Shown here piece by piece: positions 1 through 12,673 of a stretch of DNA of 64,000 bases. The position numbers were made by a program, and so were the translations under genes. This DNA comes from Pseudoduganella lutea. Its GTDB lineage: Bacteria; Pseudomonadota; Gammaproteobacteria; Burkholderiales; Burkholderiaceae_D. The stretch is from positions 1,240,001 through 1,304,000 of the forward strand of contig NZ_CP035913.1 in assembly GCF_004209755.1 (NCBI RefSeq), written 5' to 3'. Below the pieces are notes generated by a model that saw only the letters and a list, made by a program, of their open reading frames with translations, was not told the origin of the DNA and made no database searches. Positions within the stretch are counted from its first letter, which is position 1, and every line of letters begins with the position of its first letter.

Positions 1-2832
1 CAGCGGCGCGTCGCCGGCGCGCATCCAGCCCGGTGCGGCCCACTTGGCATAGAACGCCTTGTCCGAGCGCAGGTAAGCGGTACGCTGGCCAACGCGGCCC
101 TGCGCATCCATCGCGCGGCCCGTAATGCGCCAGCGCGTCAGCGCATCCGGCATCGTGAACGTGACGCGCGCGCGACCGGCGGCGTCGGTCATCAGCGACG
201 GCGCCCACAGCGCGGTATCGACGTTGTCGCGACGCGGCCGCTCCAGCACCTTCACGCCGCGCTCGTTGTAATTGTGGCGCGCGGGCACGCCGCCCAGCCG
301 GCCCTGCGCCATGTCGTAGCTGATGAACGACAGGCTTGCCGTCGTGCGCACGTTGTTGCGGCGCGGGTGGTAGAAGAAGTCCGCGATGTCCGGCGCGATC
401 TCCGGCTGCAGCACGTAGATCATCTCATCAACGACCCCCAGTGCCACCAGCGTGGCGACGGGCTTGCCGTCGAGCGTGGCCGTGACGTCGAGCGTGACTT
501 TTTCGCCAGGCTGGTACACCGGCTTGTCCGTGGCGAATTGCAGCGCGATGCGCGGCTCGATGATCTGCAGGCCCGCGTTCTCGAACACGAACTCGCCGTT
601 GCGCACGGCGGCGACGGAGAACGTGATGTTCGGACCATGCGCCTCCTGCACGGGGATACGCACGCGCCACTGGTTCGGCGCCACGCGCCGCGCCTGGAAC
701 CACGCGGCACCGCCCTGCAACAGGCCGTGGCTCTCCACCTTGTCCCGCTCCAGCGTCAGCAGAGCCTGGTCCGCGGGGGCAGAGAACGTGACCAGCGCTT
801 CGGCCGTTTCGCCCGGCTTGTAGCGGGCGCGGTCCAGCACGATCTCGATGCTGCCCGGCGTGGCCTTCACGCCCGCGCCGCTGACCCAGTGGCTGGTACT
901 GCCCACGAGGTTGCCCCGTTCGTCGCGCAGGCTCAGTTGATACGAGCCGGATACCGGGAATGTCACGTCCCACGTTTTCGCGGCGCCGTCGAACGGACCT
1001 TCCGTTTTTGTCTGCGTTTCAAGCTGCACCATTTCCCAGCGAACCGGCTTCGCACCGCCCTGCCCCAGCGCGGTCACGCCAAAGCGCACCACCTGGCCAG
1101 GATCGGAAAACTGGCGCGCCGCCTTCAACTGGTACGTGGTGGCCGAGCGGGCGATGAGCAGCTCGCGCGTGGTTTTCACGCGGTACGCGGCGCCGTCTGT
1201 CGCCAGCACGGTCAGGATGTAGCGCGAAGGATCGGCGGCCGGCGGCAGCGTGAAGTCCGCATTGCCGCTGCTGTCCGTCCGCAATTCTTCCGTCTTCAGG
1301 TCGACAGGGAACAGGCCGCTGTAGCGCAGCTCGCCTTCCACGAGTGTGTTCTGCTGGCCGCGCAGCGACAGCGTGAGTTTCGCGTTGCGCACCGGCTTGC
1401 CATCGGCGTAACGCAGCGCGATCGTGCCTTCGACACGTTCGCCCGTCTTGAATTCGGGCTTCGCCGGCTGCACGCTGATCTCGAAGTGCGGCTTGATGTA
1501 CTCGGCCACGCGGAAAGCCGCGCCATACATGCCGCCCTGGTAGCTGAAGCGCAGCTCGTAGCCACCGGCGCCGGCCTGCACCGGCAGGCGGAAGCGGGTT
1601 TCGGTCCCCGTTTCCGGCGACAGCTGCAGCGTTTGCGTCAGCAGCGGCGTGCCGTTCGGGTCGAATACGGTCAGGCCGACGGGCGCCGCCGCGGCAGCCT
1701 GCGAAGCGCGCGCGGACGTGAACTCGCGGCCCAGGAACTTCACGTTGACTTCGTCGCCAGGCCGGTACAGGGGGCGGTCCGTCACCGCGTACAGCTTCGT
1801 ATTGTAGATCTCGCTGTCATAGTAGAAATTCTCGGAAACGAACACGCCGCCGTCGCGATCCTCGCCCAGCACATAGGTGTGCTCCGGGCTGCCCCGCTCG
1901 AGCGCGGCGACGCCATCCTGGCCGGTGGTGCCGTACTGCAGCACGCCACTGCCGTCCGTCCACACGACACTGGTACCCGGTACGGCGGCGCCATTGTCGC
2001 GCCGCGCGCTCCACACGAGCATCTGGCCGGACGAGACCTTGGTCACGGCCACCGTGTTAGACACGAACACCAGCGTGGTCGCACGGTGCTCGCCGATGAT
2101 CGCTTCGACCAGGTACAGCCCCGGCTTGCGCTTGCCGATCGGGATCATCAGGTTGCCGGCACCGGTGGGAATGAAGTCGCTGCTGGAGCCATCGAGCTTG
2201 ACGCCCTTCGGCGGCTCGATGGGTTTCGCCTGCCAGATCGGATAGCGGAAGCGGTCCACCATGTCGAACCCCTTCAGCGGCTTGTACCGGGGGTTGTTCT
2301 GGAACGTGGTGGGCCGGCGGATCGCTTCGTTCGTGGCCAGCCCGGGCTGCGTGTGCGTGACGGCGCGGCGCGCATCGGCCGAGAACAGCTGGCGCCAGAT
2401 CAGGCGCGACTGTTTCCACCAGCTGTCCCACAGGTAGCGCAGCGTGTTCGCCAGCCCTTCGCCCTGGTAATTGCCTTCAACCTGCACGCGGTGCAGGTTG
2501 CGCTGCTTCTTCAGGAACTCCAGCGGCTCGGGCACGCGGTACACGACGATGTCGGCACCCGAATACGCTTCTAGGTTCATGCGCGCCATGTCGCGGCCAG
2601 GCACTTCGAGCCGCACGCGCGCTTCTTCCGCCGGGCCGAAGCCCGTGTCCGCGAGCAGGAAGAACGGCTCGCCCTTGACCGGTGTGTAGTTGCTTGGCGC
2701 GTTGCCCTGCTCCTGCGCACCGACGCCGCGCGGCACGAGCGCGGAAAAGGCCAGCAGCACGCACAGCTTCAGGACAAGAAGGAAAGCCGGAACACGCCGG
2801 CGAAGTTGGGATTGTCGACCGTCGGTTGCCAC
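1..2832 (-). CDS. Alpha-2-macroglobulin family protein (YfaS-like), C-terminus cut by window edge
   Basis: About 944 codons lie in the window; the C-terminal part is beyond position 1. The reading frame encodes the bacterial alpha-2-macroglobulin pattern of repeated macroglobulin beta-domains, with stretches such as [11 protein letters not shown] and LYRPG near residues 340-350. The family traps proteases in the periplasm; the YfaS branch usually lacks the thioester, and the region that would hold it is off the window. I chose a GTG start at 2832: AAGGA sits 6 bases upstream and the next 40 residues form a signal peptide (basic start, then [17 protein letters not shown], then GAQ). This start lies 64 bases inside the preceding DUF1175 gene, so the two are probably translationally coupled. 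The start is less certain than the family. Confidence 0.85.
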   Translation of the reverse strand, partial: MATDGRQSQLRRRVPAFLLVLKLCVLLAFSALVPRGVGAQEQGNAPSNYTPVKGEPFFLLADTGFGPAEEARVRLEVPGRDMARMNLEAYSGADIVVYRVPEPLEFLKKQRNLHRVQVEGNYQGEGLANTLRYLWDSWWKQSRLIWRQLFSADARRAVTHTQPGLATNEAIRRPTTFQNNPRYKPLKGFDMVDRFRYPIWQAKPIEPPKGVKLDGSSSDFIPTGAGNLMIPIGKRKPGLYLVEAIIGEHRATTLVFVSNTVAVTKVSSGQMLVWSARRDNGAAVPGTSVVWTDGSGVLQYGTTGQDGVAALERGSPEHTYVLGEDRDGGVFVSENFYYDSEIYNTKLYAVTDRPLYRPGDEVNVKFLGREFTSARASQAAAAAPVGLTVFDPNGTPLLTQTLQLSPETGTETRFRLPVQAGAGGYELRFSYQGGMYGAAFRVAEYIKPHFEISVQPAKPEFKTGERVEGTIALRYADGKPVRNAKLTLSLRGQQNTLVEGELRYSGLFPVDLKTEELRTDSSGNADFTLPPAADPSRYILTVLATDGAAYRVKTTRELLIARSATTYQLKAARQFSDPGQVVRFGVTALGQGGAKPVRWEMVQLETQTKTEGPFDGAAKTWDVTFPVSGSYQLSLRDERGNLVGSTSHWVSGAGVKATPGSIEIVLDRARYKPGETAEALVTFSAPADQALLTLERDKVESHGLLQGGAAWFQARRVAPNQWRVRIPVQEAHGPNITFSVAAVRNGEFVFENAGLQIIEPRIALQFATDKPVYQPGEKVTLDVTATLDGKPVATLVALGVVDEMIYVLQPEIAPDIADFFYHPRRNNVRTTASLSFISYDMAQGRLGGVPARHNYNERGVKVLERPRRDNVDTALWAPSLMTDAAGRARVTFTMPDALTRWRITGRAMDAQGRVGQRTAYLRSDKAFYAKWAAPGWMRAGDAPL

Positions 2833-3449
2833 CGCGTGTCCTTCCACATCGTAAGTTGTTGAACATCGACGGTCCGCAGACCGTTATCCATTGGGGTGAC
2901 CGTGCCCGTGTGGTACGCGATGCGCGCACCCATCCACACCATCAGGTGCTGTTCGTCGCCCTGGTCGAAGAACAGCAGGTCGCCGGGCGACGCCATCGAC
3001 AGTTCGCGGGAGACGAACCTGCTGTTGTTCTGCACCAGCGCGATCGCGGTGACGAAATGGCCGACCTTACCGTCGGACTGCACCCAGCGGTTGCGCAGTG
3101 CGGCCTGCGCCGGCGTCAGGTTCAGTTCCGGCGGCAGGCGCCGGTCGGTGCCGATACCGTTCGCGCGCAACCAGCGGGCATCGTGCACGGCAAGCGCCTC
3201 GTTGACGGCAAAACGCACGAGGCCCGCGCAGTCACGGTGTTGCCAGCGAGGCGAAGGTCCGCGCTCGACCTGGGCGCTGACGATGCGCAGCATCCACGCC
3301 TGGAATGCGCGGGTCTGGGCCTGGGTCAGCCGCGCCTGCGTATCGACGGCGCGTTTCAGGGCGAACGCCGGCGCTGCGGCGGCGGCGAGCGGCGCGGCCA
3401 GCAGGCGCAGGCAGCGGCGCCGCACGGTCAGCGATTGACGGCTTGCCAT
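2769..3449 (-). CDS. DUF1175 family protein (YfaT-like), possible periplasmic NlpC/P60-type hydrolase
   Basis: 226 residues, middle gene of a three-gene operon. The N-terminus has arginines followed by a hydrophobic [13 protein letters not shown] stretch, suggesting export. E. coli keeps a DUF1175 gene (yfaT) beside the alpha-2-macroglobulin yfaS, as here. Seen in the sequence: RDCAGLVRF with Cys74, GDLLFF at 156-161 and QHLMVW with His168. This resembles the Cys...His layout of NlpC/P60 cell-wall peptidases; that comparison is my inference. The start overlaps the end of the DUF2138 gene by 22 bases, and its own end overlaps the macroglobulin gene. Confidence 0.85.
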   Translation of the reverse strand: MASRQSLTVRRRCLRLLAAPLAAAAAPAFALKRAVDTQARLTQAQTRAFQAWMLRIVSAQVERGPSPRWQHRDCAGLVRFAVNEALAVHDARWLRANGIGTDRRLPPELNLTPAQAALRNRWVQSDGKVGHFVTAIALVQNNSRFVSRELSMASPGDLLFFDQGDEQHLMVWMGARIAYHTGTVTPMDNGLRTVDVQQLTMWKDTRWQPTVDNPNFAGVFRLSFLS

Positions 3450-5017
3450 TCCAGTGGTTCCCAGGCGACGCCGGAGGATGGCAGCTTTTTCAGCACCAAC
3501 CGGTAAGGCGGGTATTTTTTCAACGCGTTCAGGCGCGGTACCAGGTGCTCGTCCGCTGCTGCGCGCAACAGCGGTTCCTGGCTTTGCGGCAGGCTGCCGA
3601 ACGCCTCGGTTTCGATCAGCCGGGCCAGCGATGCGGGGGCGATGACACCGATCGTGCGTGCGGCATCGGGCAGCAGGTCGGCCACCGCCGGCGCCCGCTT
3701 GCGCTGCACTGCGAGTACCTGGTCGACCAGTTTCCCGTCCGCGGAAAACACGACCAGCTTGCCCGCCATGGCCAGCGTTGCCTTCGCCTCGCCCTGCCTT
3801 GTCGCCACGGTGCGCTCCCAGCGGACGGCACCTTCCGCCCTGGCCGCGGCTGCATCGCCCTTGCCGGCCATCGTTGCCGAAAACAGGCTGCCGAGCAGCG
3901 CCTCGGTATTGGCCGCTGCGGCCGGAGCGCGGCTTGCGACAAAGACTGGCGTGTGCAGGCGCGAGCCGCCATACCAGCAGGCGGCAGCGGGACCGCTCAT
4001 CTGATCGGCGAGCGGCAACAGCGGCGCGTTGGCATCGATGCGCTCCAGCACGGGCTGCATGGCTGCCCAGTCGGCCGGCACGATGAAACAGGCACTCGGG
4101 TTATGCGGCAGCACGTGCCACAGTGCGGTCGCGTCATAACCGCCCTTCTTCAGCTTGCCTGCGTCCAGCAGCGCATGTGAAGCCCATGCTCCCTTGCTGA
4201 AGTCGAACCGCAGCGCTTCGAACGCGCCAAAGAATGGCTGGTAACCGAACGACAGGAAATCCGCCTTGACGGCGATGCTGTGGCCATCGGTCGCGCCGCG
4301 CGCCAGGCGGAACTGGTCATGAAAGACACGCTGCCGTGCGCCATCCTTCGACAGCAGGTCGATCACGGCTTTGCGGGCGGTCTCGTCGACGTTCTTGCCG
4401 TCGTCGCCCCCGTACAGCATGCCCGGATGGGACAGGACGACGAGCCGATCGCGGTGAGCCGCCAGCAGCAGCGTGCGGTTGTAGGCATAGTCGAGCGCGA
4501 ACACGCGCACGTCGGCACCGTCGACGGACAGCTCGCCGGCGATGCGCATCTGGCTGTCCTTCAGCGCAACCTTGCCTGCTTCCTCGACCAACCGGGTGAG
4601 CTGGTTGCGCGAGACGGCAATGGCAAAGTGCTTCAGCGTGCCATCGGCATCGCGCCACAGCGCCACGTCCGCCGGCTGGTCCAGCACCATGCGCAGCAGC
4701 TGGTCGCCCCAGCCCAGTTCATGTTCATAGGCGATGCGCCGCAGGCTGCCTTTCAGGCCCAGCCGGTCTTCGTTCTGCTCGTAGTAGAAGAGGAACTCCT
4801 CGCGCAGGACGTCGCGCGCCAGCGGGATCTTCAGTAAATCGCGCGGCAGCGTGGACAGGCTCTTCGTGACGATCAGCGCATCGGGCTTCGACAGGTCGAT
4901 GCCCAGGCTGTTGACCGGCCCCGCCCAGTGCCCCCAGCCGAACGTGCGGTAGGCCACCAGGGCAGCGGCGACGATGGCCACGCCGGCGACGGCTTTGATC
5001 AGCGTTTTCTTTTGCAT
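3428..5017 (-). CDS. DUF2138 family protein (YfaA-like)
   Basis: 529 residues, first gene of the operon. Residues about 7-24 form a single N-terminal hydrophobic segment, probably a signal anchor, so most of the protein should be periplasmic. The rest has no catalytic motif I can name. The family is recognised from overall resemblance to E. coli YfaA (DUF2138) and from the conserved order DUF2138 - DUF1175 - alpha-2-macroglobulin. The function is not established; the constant partnership suggests accessory or maturation proteins for the macroglobulin. The AT-rich 100 bases upstream probably contain the operon promoter. Confidence 0.85.
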   Translation of the reverse strand: MQKKTLIKAVAGVAIVAAALVAYRTFGWGHWAGPVNSLGIDLSKPDALIVTKSLSTLPRDLLKIPLARDVLREEFLFYYEQNEDRLGLKGSLRRIAYEHELGWGDQLLRMVLDQPADVALWRDADGTLKHFAIAVSRNQLTRLVEEAGKVALKDSQMRIAGELSVDGADVRVFALDYAYNRTLLLAAHRDRLVVLSHPGMLYGGDDGKNVDETARKAVIDLLSKDGARQRVFHDQFRLARGATDGHSIAVKADFLSFGYQPFFGAFEALRFDFSKGAWASHALLDAGKLKKGGYDATALWHVLPHNPSACFIVPADWAAMQPVLERIDANAPLLPLADQMSGPAAACWYGGSRLHTPVFVASRAPAAAANTEALLGSLFSATMAGKGDAAAARAEGAVRWERTVATRQGEAKATLAMAGKLVVFSADGKLVDQVLAVQRKRAPAVADLLPDAARTIGVIAPASLARLIETEAFGSLPQSQEPLLRAAADEHLVPRLNALKKYPPYRLVLKKLPSSGVAWEPLEWQAVNR

Positions 5018-5215
5018 TACGCGCCCGTGGGTTGAAACTTGCTATTTTTAATTACTAATTTTACCACGGATTAATTGCATTTAAGTAATCATTCTGGGCT
5101 TGTATGTAAGGCGCGACAGTGTGCTGCTATCAACAATCATCGATAGCGACGGGTCAAAGGTACATGCCGCTTTGTCGGTCAGAGGCTATTGAATGCGCGT
5201 CGCCATAGCAAAAAA

Positions 5216-5239
5216 CCCCGCCGACATATGCTGGCGGGG
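5216..5239 (-). terminator. Rho-independent terminator, minus strand
   Basis: CCCCGCC (5216-5222) pairs with GGCGGGG (5233-5239), and the minus-strand transcript then runs into a U tract (A-run at 5209-5215). Stem and loop resemble the two terminators next to the 5S genes (6760-6783, 6967-6990), so this may be a further terminator of the rRNA operon, separated from it by the IS insertion. Confidence 0.75.
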
Positions 5240-5264
5240 TCTTACCCTGTACAGCCCAAAAACC

Positions 5265-5318
5265 GGTGACAGACACCCAATATTTTGAAACATTTCCAGA
5301 AAACCGGTGTCTGTCACC
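5265..5318. repeat. Palindromic intergenic repeat pair (REP-like)
   Basis: GGTGACAGACACC (5265-5277) and its exact reverse complement GGTGTCTGTCACC (5306-5318) form a 13-bp inverted repeat with a 28-base spacer; ACC precedes both arms. From memory, such GGTGTCTGTCACC palindromes recur between genes of Massilia-type genomes, like REP elements. The right arm ends only 4 bases before the inverted repeat of the IS element. Confidence 0.75.
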
Positions 5319-5334
5319 GTACATGGACGCCCCC

Positions 5335-5605
5335 GGTATGCCAAGCTTTCTTTTCATGACGGCTTTAGGTAAAGATTGCACCCGTACATTCGGACTTTGA
5401 TGTGGCCGATGCCACTGTCCCTGATGGGATTTGCTGGTCGACGCCCCGGCGGTTTAACGCACTCGAAGTGCTTGGTGACAGACGGGCTTAGCCAACCACG
5501 GTCTTACCTGGTTTGCCATCACTGCTTGATCGCTTGTGCAATCGGTGGAATGTACCGGCACTGCTTCCAAAAACTGTTTGCCTCCCTTCGACAAGGGACC
5601 CTTAA
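5335..5605 (-). ncRNA. Candidate bridge RNA region of the IS1111-type element
   Basis: This is the 3' non-coding stretch of the element, where IS1111-type elements encode the bridge RNA that pairs with donor and target DNA. Supporting signal: GGTGACAGAC at 5474-5483 equals one strand of the palindrome immediately outside the element. I did not fold the RNA or define its ends, so the limits given are those of the non-coding region only. Confidence 0.4.
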
Positions 5606-5639
5606 CCGGGTCGATTACGCGGCAGCGTAATCGACCCGG
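5606..5639. repeat. Perfect 15-bp hairpin spanning the transposase stop codon
   Basis: CCGGGTCGATTACGC (5606-5620) and GCGTAATCGACCCGG (5625-5639) are exact reverse complements around a 4-base loop. The hairpin covers the last eight codons of the transposase, its TAA stop (5615-5617) and nine bases beyond. There is no T tract, so it is not a standard terminator; it may mark the start of the non-coding RNA or limit transposase expression. Confidence 0.8.
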
Positions 5640-6634
5640 AACTCTCTGTCATGTGCTAACAACGCCCACACTGTTCTTGCATTTTTGTTGGCCAAGGCCA
5701 CGGCAGCGATATTCTTGTGTCGCCGGCTAAGTAGCGAATGAAGCCAGTCTTGCTTGATCTTGTTGGCTGCGTGCCGGATTACTGCTCGGGCGCCATGAAT
5801 GAGCAACGTGCGCAGATACGTATCGCCTCGTTTGCTGATGCCAAGAAGGTTGGTTCGGCCGCCCGTTGAATGCTGTTTCGGCACCAGGCCAAGCCATGCA
5901 GCGAGCTGTCGGCCGTTGGCGAAGTGCTTGGCGTTACCGATCGCTGCCACCAATGCGCTCGCTGTAATCGGACCAATGCCCGGTATCTTCTCTAGTCGCT
6001 GAGACATCGAATTCGAGCGATGCCAATTCTGGATCTCCAGCTCGAATTGCTTAACTCGCTTGTCCAATACGTTCAAGTGATCAAGAAGTTCGAGGATGGT
6101 CTGGCGGAACGCGCCGGGCAGTTCATCCTTCGCTTCATCGAGCAATGTCGGCACCCGCTCCTTAAGCAGGGCCAGGCCCTTTGGCACGATCAATCCAAAC
6201 TCCGCCAATAGCCCGCGAATCTGATTAGCCTGCGCCGTGCGCTGCTTGACGAATCCTGCCCGGGCCGTGTGGACAGCAAGGATCGCCTGCTGTTCGATAT
6301 TCTTGATCGGCACGAAACGCATGCTTGGTCGTTGTACTGCTTCGCAGATCGCTTCTGCATCTGCTGCATCGTGCTTGTTGGTCTTCACGTACGGCTTGAC
6401 GAACTGCGGAGCTATCAGCTTGACCGTGTGCCCCAGGCTTTGCAGTTGCCGCGCCCAGTAGTGCGCGCTGCCACATGCTTCCATTCCGATCAGACACGGT
6501 GCCATGTTGGCGAAAAATTCCATTACCTTGCCACGCCTCAGCTGGATACGCTTCTCCACCTTGCCAGCCGCATTTACACCGTGGAATTGGAAAACTTCCT
6601 TTGCCAAATCAACACCGCATACCGTAATCTTCAT
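5615..6634 (-). CDS. IS110-family transposase (DEDD type)
   Basis: 339 residues, full length for the family. The N-terminal RuvC-like domain has the expected acidic residues: Asp9 in VCGVDLAKE, Glu52 in IGMEACGSAHYW, and Asp89/Asp92 in KHDAADAEAI. The C-terminal Tnp_20 domain has the helix-hairpin-helix EKIPGIGPITASALVAA and the motif GISKRGDTYLR, which holds the conserved serine of the family. The frame is intact, so the element may be active. The protein ends in VDYAAA inside the stop-codon hairpin. Confidence 0.95.
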   Translation of the reverse strand: MKITVCGVDLAKEVFQFHGVNAAGKVEKRIQLRRGKVMEFFANMAPCLIGMEACGSAHYWARQLQSLGHTVKLIAPQFVKPYVKTNKHDAADAEAICEAVQRPSMRFVPIKNIEQQAILAVHTARAGFVKQRTAQANQIRGLLAEFGLIVPKGLALLKERVPTLLDEAKDELPGAFRQTILELLDHLNVLDKRVKQFELEIQNWHRSNSMSQRLEKIPGIGPITASALVAAIGNAKHFANGRQLAAWLGLVPKQHSTGGRTNLLGISKRGDTYLRTLLIHGARAVIRHAANKIKQDWLHSLLSRRHKNIAAVALANKNARTVWALLAHDREFRVDYAAA

Positions 6635-6759
6635 GGTGACGCCCCCCTCTAGCTAAGTGGTTTCTCGACAACTCCACTTTGGCACATTGATGCCGTTTTA
6701 GGGTGGGGGCGTCCATCCCATTGGTTTTCGAGAAACTTTTTGAGCCGAAAAGCGAAAAA

Positions 6760-6783
6760 CCCCGCCAGCACACGCTAGCGGGG
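6760..6783 (-). terminator. Terminator behind the partial 5S copy
   Basis: CCCCGC and GCGGGG close a hairpin with inner AGC/GCT pairing and flanking A and T runs, so it can work on both strands. It is nearly identical, with its flanks, to the hairpin at 6967-6990 behind the complete 5S gene. Confidence 0.85.
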
Positions 6784-6797
6784 TTTTTCTATGTAAC

Positions 6798-6871
6798 AGC
6801 CTGACGATAACCTGCTTTCACACTGGTTGCAGCACTATCATCGGCGCAAAGTCGTTTCACGGTCCTGTTCG
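6798..6871 (-). pseudogene. Truncated 5S rRNA copy (3' two-thirds)
   Basis: 74 bases match the 3' part of the complete 5S gene at 7005-7120 with one visible difference (CCTGCTTT here, CCTACTTT there, plus-strand reading). Similarity stops abruptly at 6871, after GTCCTGTTCG. The first ~45 bases of a 5S gene are missing, so the product could not fold as 5S. Bases 6872-6960 between the copies are unrelated to rRNA. Confidence 0.85.
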
Positions 6872-6966
6872 TGGAGCGAGGTCGGGCAGTGCCCGGCCGA
6901 GCAAAAAACCGGAACCTTGCCGAAGTCCGCAACATACTGCTGAAGTGGCATTCCAAATGCGAAAAA

Positions 6967-6990
6967 CCCCGCCAGCACACGCTAGCGGGG
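6967..6990 (-). terminator. rRNA operon terminator
   Basis: CCCCGCCAGC-acac-GCTAGCGGGG hairpin with A run before and T run after on the plus strand, 14 bases beyond the 5S 3' end. It should end the rRNA transcript, backed up by the copy at 6760-6783. Confidence 0.9.
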
Positions 6991-7004
6991 TTTTTCTATA
7001 TAAC

Positions 7005-7120
7005 AGCCTGACGATAACCTACTTTCACACTGGTTGCAGCACTATCATCGGCGCAAAGTCGTTTCACGGTCCTGTTCGGGATGGGAAGGGGTGGGACCGA
7101 CTTGCTATGGTCATCAGGCA
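7005..7120 (-). rRNA. rrf: 5S ribosomal RNA
   Basis: About 116 bases. The minus-strand 5' end TGCCTGATGACC and the 3' end CGTCAGGCT form the terminal stem, and CCCATCCCGAAC in between is the conserved 5S loop. Last gene of the rRNA operon. Confidence 0.95.
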
Positions 7121-7248
7121 TGACTTGTACGATCGATTGCTCTCAATGGAGCAGCAATCGATCTCAATCTGGAAGAAGTAAGTTGGGTAACTCTCATCAA
7201 AGAGTAAATGCAAGGAACCATGATTGGTTCATAACCGTCAAGGTTATA

Positions 7249-10124
<2,876 letters not shown>

Positions 10125-10253
10125 TATAACCTTGACGGCTATAGCTACAAGCATTTACTACTGTGTTTGATGAGTTTTTTGTATGCGTCCTTTCGGACAC
10201 TACCCTAAGTGTGCGATGTCTCGCACGCTTAATAAAACTTTACTTCTTCCAGA

Positions 10254-10265
10254 TTGTTAAAGAAC
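10254..10265 (-). promoter_or_regulatory. boxA antitermination site before 23S
   Basis: Minus-strand GTTCTTTAACAA matches the rRNA boxA consensus bound by NusB-S10. It lies between tRNA-Ala and the 23S gene; a second copy is in the 16S leader. Confidence 0.75.
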
Positions 10266-10330
10266 GAAACAGCAGTGATCTCTAAAAGATCAAATCTAAA
10301 TCTCAGGACTTAGATTTGACATCTTAAACT

Positions 10331-10406
10331 TGGTGGAGGATGACGGGATCGAACCGACGACCCCCTGCTTGCAAAGCAGGTGCTCTCCCAGCTGAGCTAA
10401 TCCCCC
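10331..10406 (-). tRNA. tRNA-Ala (anticodon TGC)
   Basis: 76 bases including encoded CCA. The acceptor stem begins GGGGGAT, the D-loop holds AGCTCAGCTGGGAGAGC, the anticodon arm is CCTGC-TTTGCAA-GCAGG and the T-loop is GGTTCGATCC. It lies in the 16S-23S spacer after tRNA-Ile, the usual order. Confidence 0.97.
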
Positions 10407-10433
10407 ATGGGATACAACTTTGTGCTTGATACG

Positions 10434-10510
10434 TGGTGGGTCTGGTTGGGCTCGAACCAACGACCCCCGCGTTATCAACACGGTGCTCTAACCAGCTGAG
10501 CTACAGACCC
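10434..10510 (-). tRNA. tRNA-Ile (anticodon GAT)
   Basis: 77 bases including encoded CCA. The acceptor stem begins GGGTCTG, the anticodon loop contains TTGATAA and the T-loop is GGTTCGAGCC. First tRNA in the 16S-23S spacer. Confidence 0.97.
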
Positions 10511-10604
10511 GCATTGTTACCTAGCGGTGCTACTGTTTCTTCTTCATTCGACAGTCGATAAGTGTGAGCGTTTGATGCACGATCTTGACGATCCGTGCCG
10601 ACTC

Positions 10605-12138
<1,534 letters not shown>

Positions 12139-12311
12139 AATCTCTGTTTTTCCGATACTGCTATCGGAGGTCACTCACTCAAGATACTGACGAACCATCC
12201 GAAGATGATTACGTTTATTTCTTGTGTAAGCGTTTGTTGCTATATTTTGAGCATTCCGGACCGAAGTCCGGAGGCACATCGCATCAAACGCCCACACTTA
12301 TCGACTGTTGA

Positions 12312-12322
12312 TTGTTAAAGAA
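12312..12322 (-). promoter_or_regulatory. boxA antitermination site in the 16S leader
   Basis: Minus-strand TTCTTTAACAA, the rRNA boxA consensus, lies just upstream of the 5' arm of the 16S processing stem. The leader between the promoters and 16S (12139-12494) contains no gene. Confidence 0.75.
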
Positions 12323-12402
12323 TTCTTCGCTTTTCAGCGGTTCTGCATTTCGGGATCAACCCGTCGACAAATCGTTGTGTTTGTCAGCAGCAGAGAGGCA
12401 AG

Positions 12403-12431
12403 ATTATCGAGTGTTTCGTGCGATTCGTCAA
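12403..12431 (-). promoter_or_regulatory. rRNA promoter P2
   Basis: Minus strand TTGACG (12426-12431), 17-base spacer, GATAAT (12403-12408): five of six matches in each box. Transcription should start near 12396, upstream of boxA. Confidence 0.75.
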
Positions 12432-12500
12432 GCTTCTTTTTTGCCCCGCTTCAACTTGCTTGCTTCACTTTCGTGTCAGCGCGTTGCTGCGAGGGACAGA

Positions 12501-12529
12501 ACTATAGCAATCCCGCTGCCGCCGCGCAA
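12501..12529 (-). promoter_or_regulatory. rRNA promoter P1
   Basis: Minus strand TTGCGC (12524-12529), 17-base spacer, TATAGT (12501-12506); start near 12494. Together with P2, 98 bases downstream, this gives the tandem arrangement known from enterobacterial rRNA operons. No A/T-rich UP element is obvious upstream. Confidence 0.7.
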
Positions 12530-12673
12530 GCACTTTTTGCGCCTCCAACCATCCCAAACTTTCCCGCCTCAGGTCCGCAATTGTGCAGCCTGTCGCATGG
12601 CACTCGCCGTGGTGGACAGTTTTGCGTAACGTTATCTACACTTGCTCCCCTATATAGAGAACGAAGGCCGTCG

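Larger units (their letters stand above)
5018..5322. other. Intergenic region between the yfa-type operon and the IS element
   Basis: No gene is supported here. Bases 5040-5095 are AT-rich and should hold the minus-strand promoter of the DUF2138 operon (a TAAAAT -10-like box is visible around 5056-5061, without a convincing -35). Further right lie a terminator hairpin (5216-5239) and a palindromic repeat pair (5265-5318), listed separately. A 75-codon minus-strand frame at 5154-5381 runs across the terminator, the repeat and the IS end and is not credible as a gene. Confidence 0.6.
5323..6716 (-). mobile_element. IS110-family element, IS1111 type
   Basis: A 12-bp perfect inverted repeat bounds the element: ATGGACGCCCCC at 5323-5334 and GGGGGCGTCCAT at 6705-6716. 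One DEDD-type transposase gene lies on the minus strand with a short upstream gap (70 bases to the repeat) and a long downstream non-coding part (280 bases). Inverted repeats near the ends plus a long 3' non-coding region are typical of the IS1111 subgroup; IS110 proper lacks such repeats and has its long non-coding region 5' of the gene. No target duplication is visible, as usual for the family. True ends may lie a few bases outside the repeats. Confidence 0.85.

Noticed and set aside
274..2574. Long plus-strand reading frame of 766 codons
   Set aside because: Antisense to the macroglobulin gene; composition is His/Arg/Val-rich without any domain, typical of shadows of GC-rich genes.
5154..5381. 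Minus-strand frame of 75 codons at the IS left end
   Set aside because: It crosses a terminator, the palindromic repeat and the IS inverted repeat; a chance frame.
12308..12673. 5' extension of the LytS-type kinase
   Set aside because: Runs through the rRNA leader and both rRNA promoters, and has no kinase-related sequence; ATG 12674 has a ribosome site.
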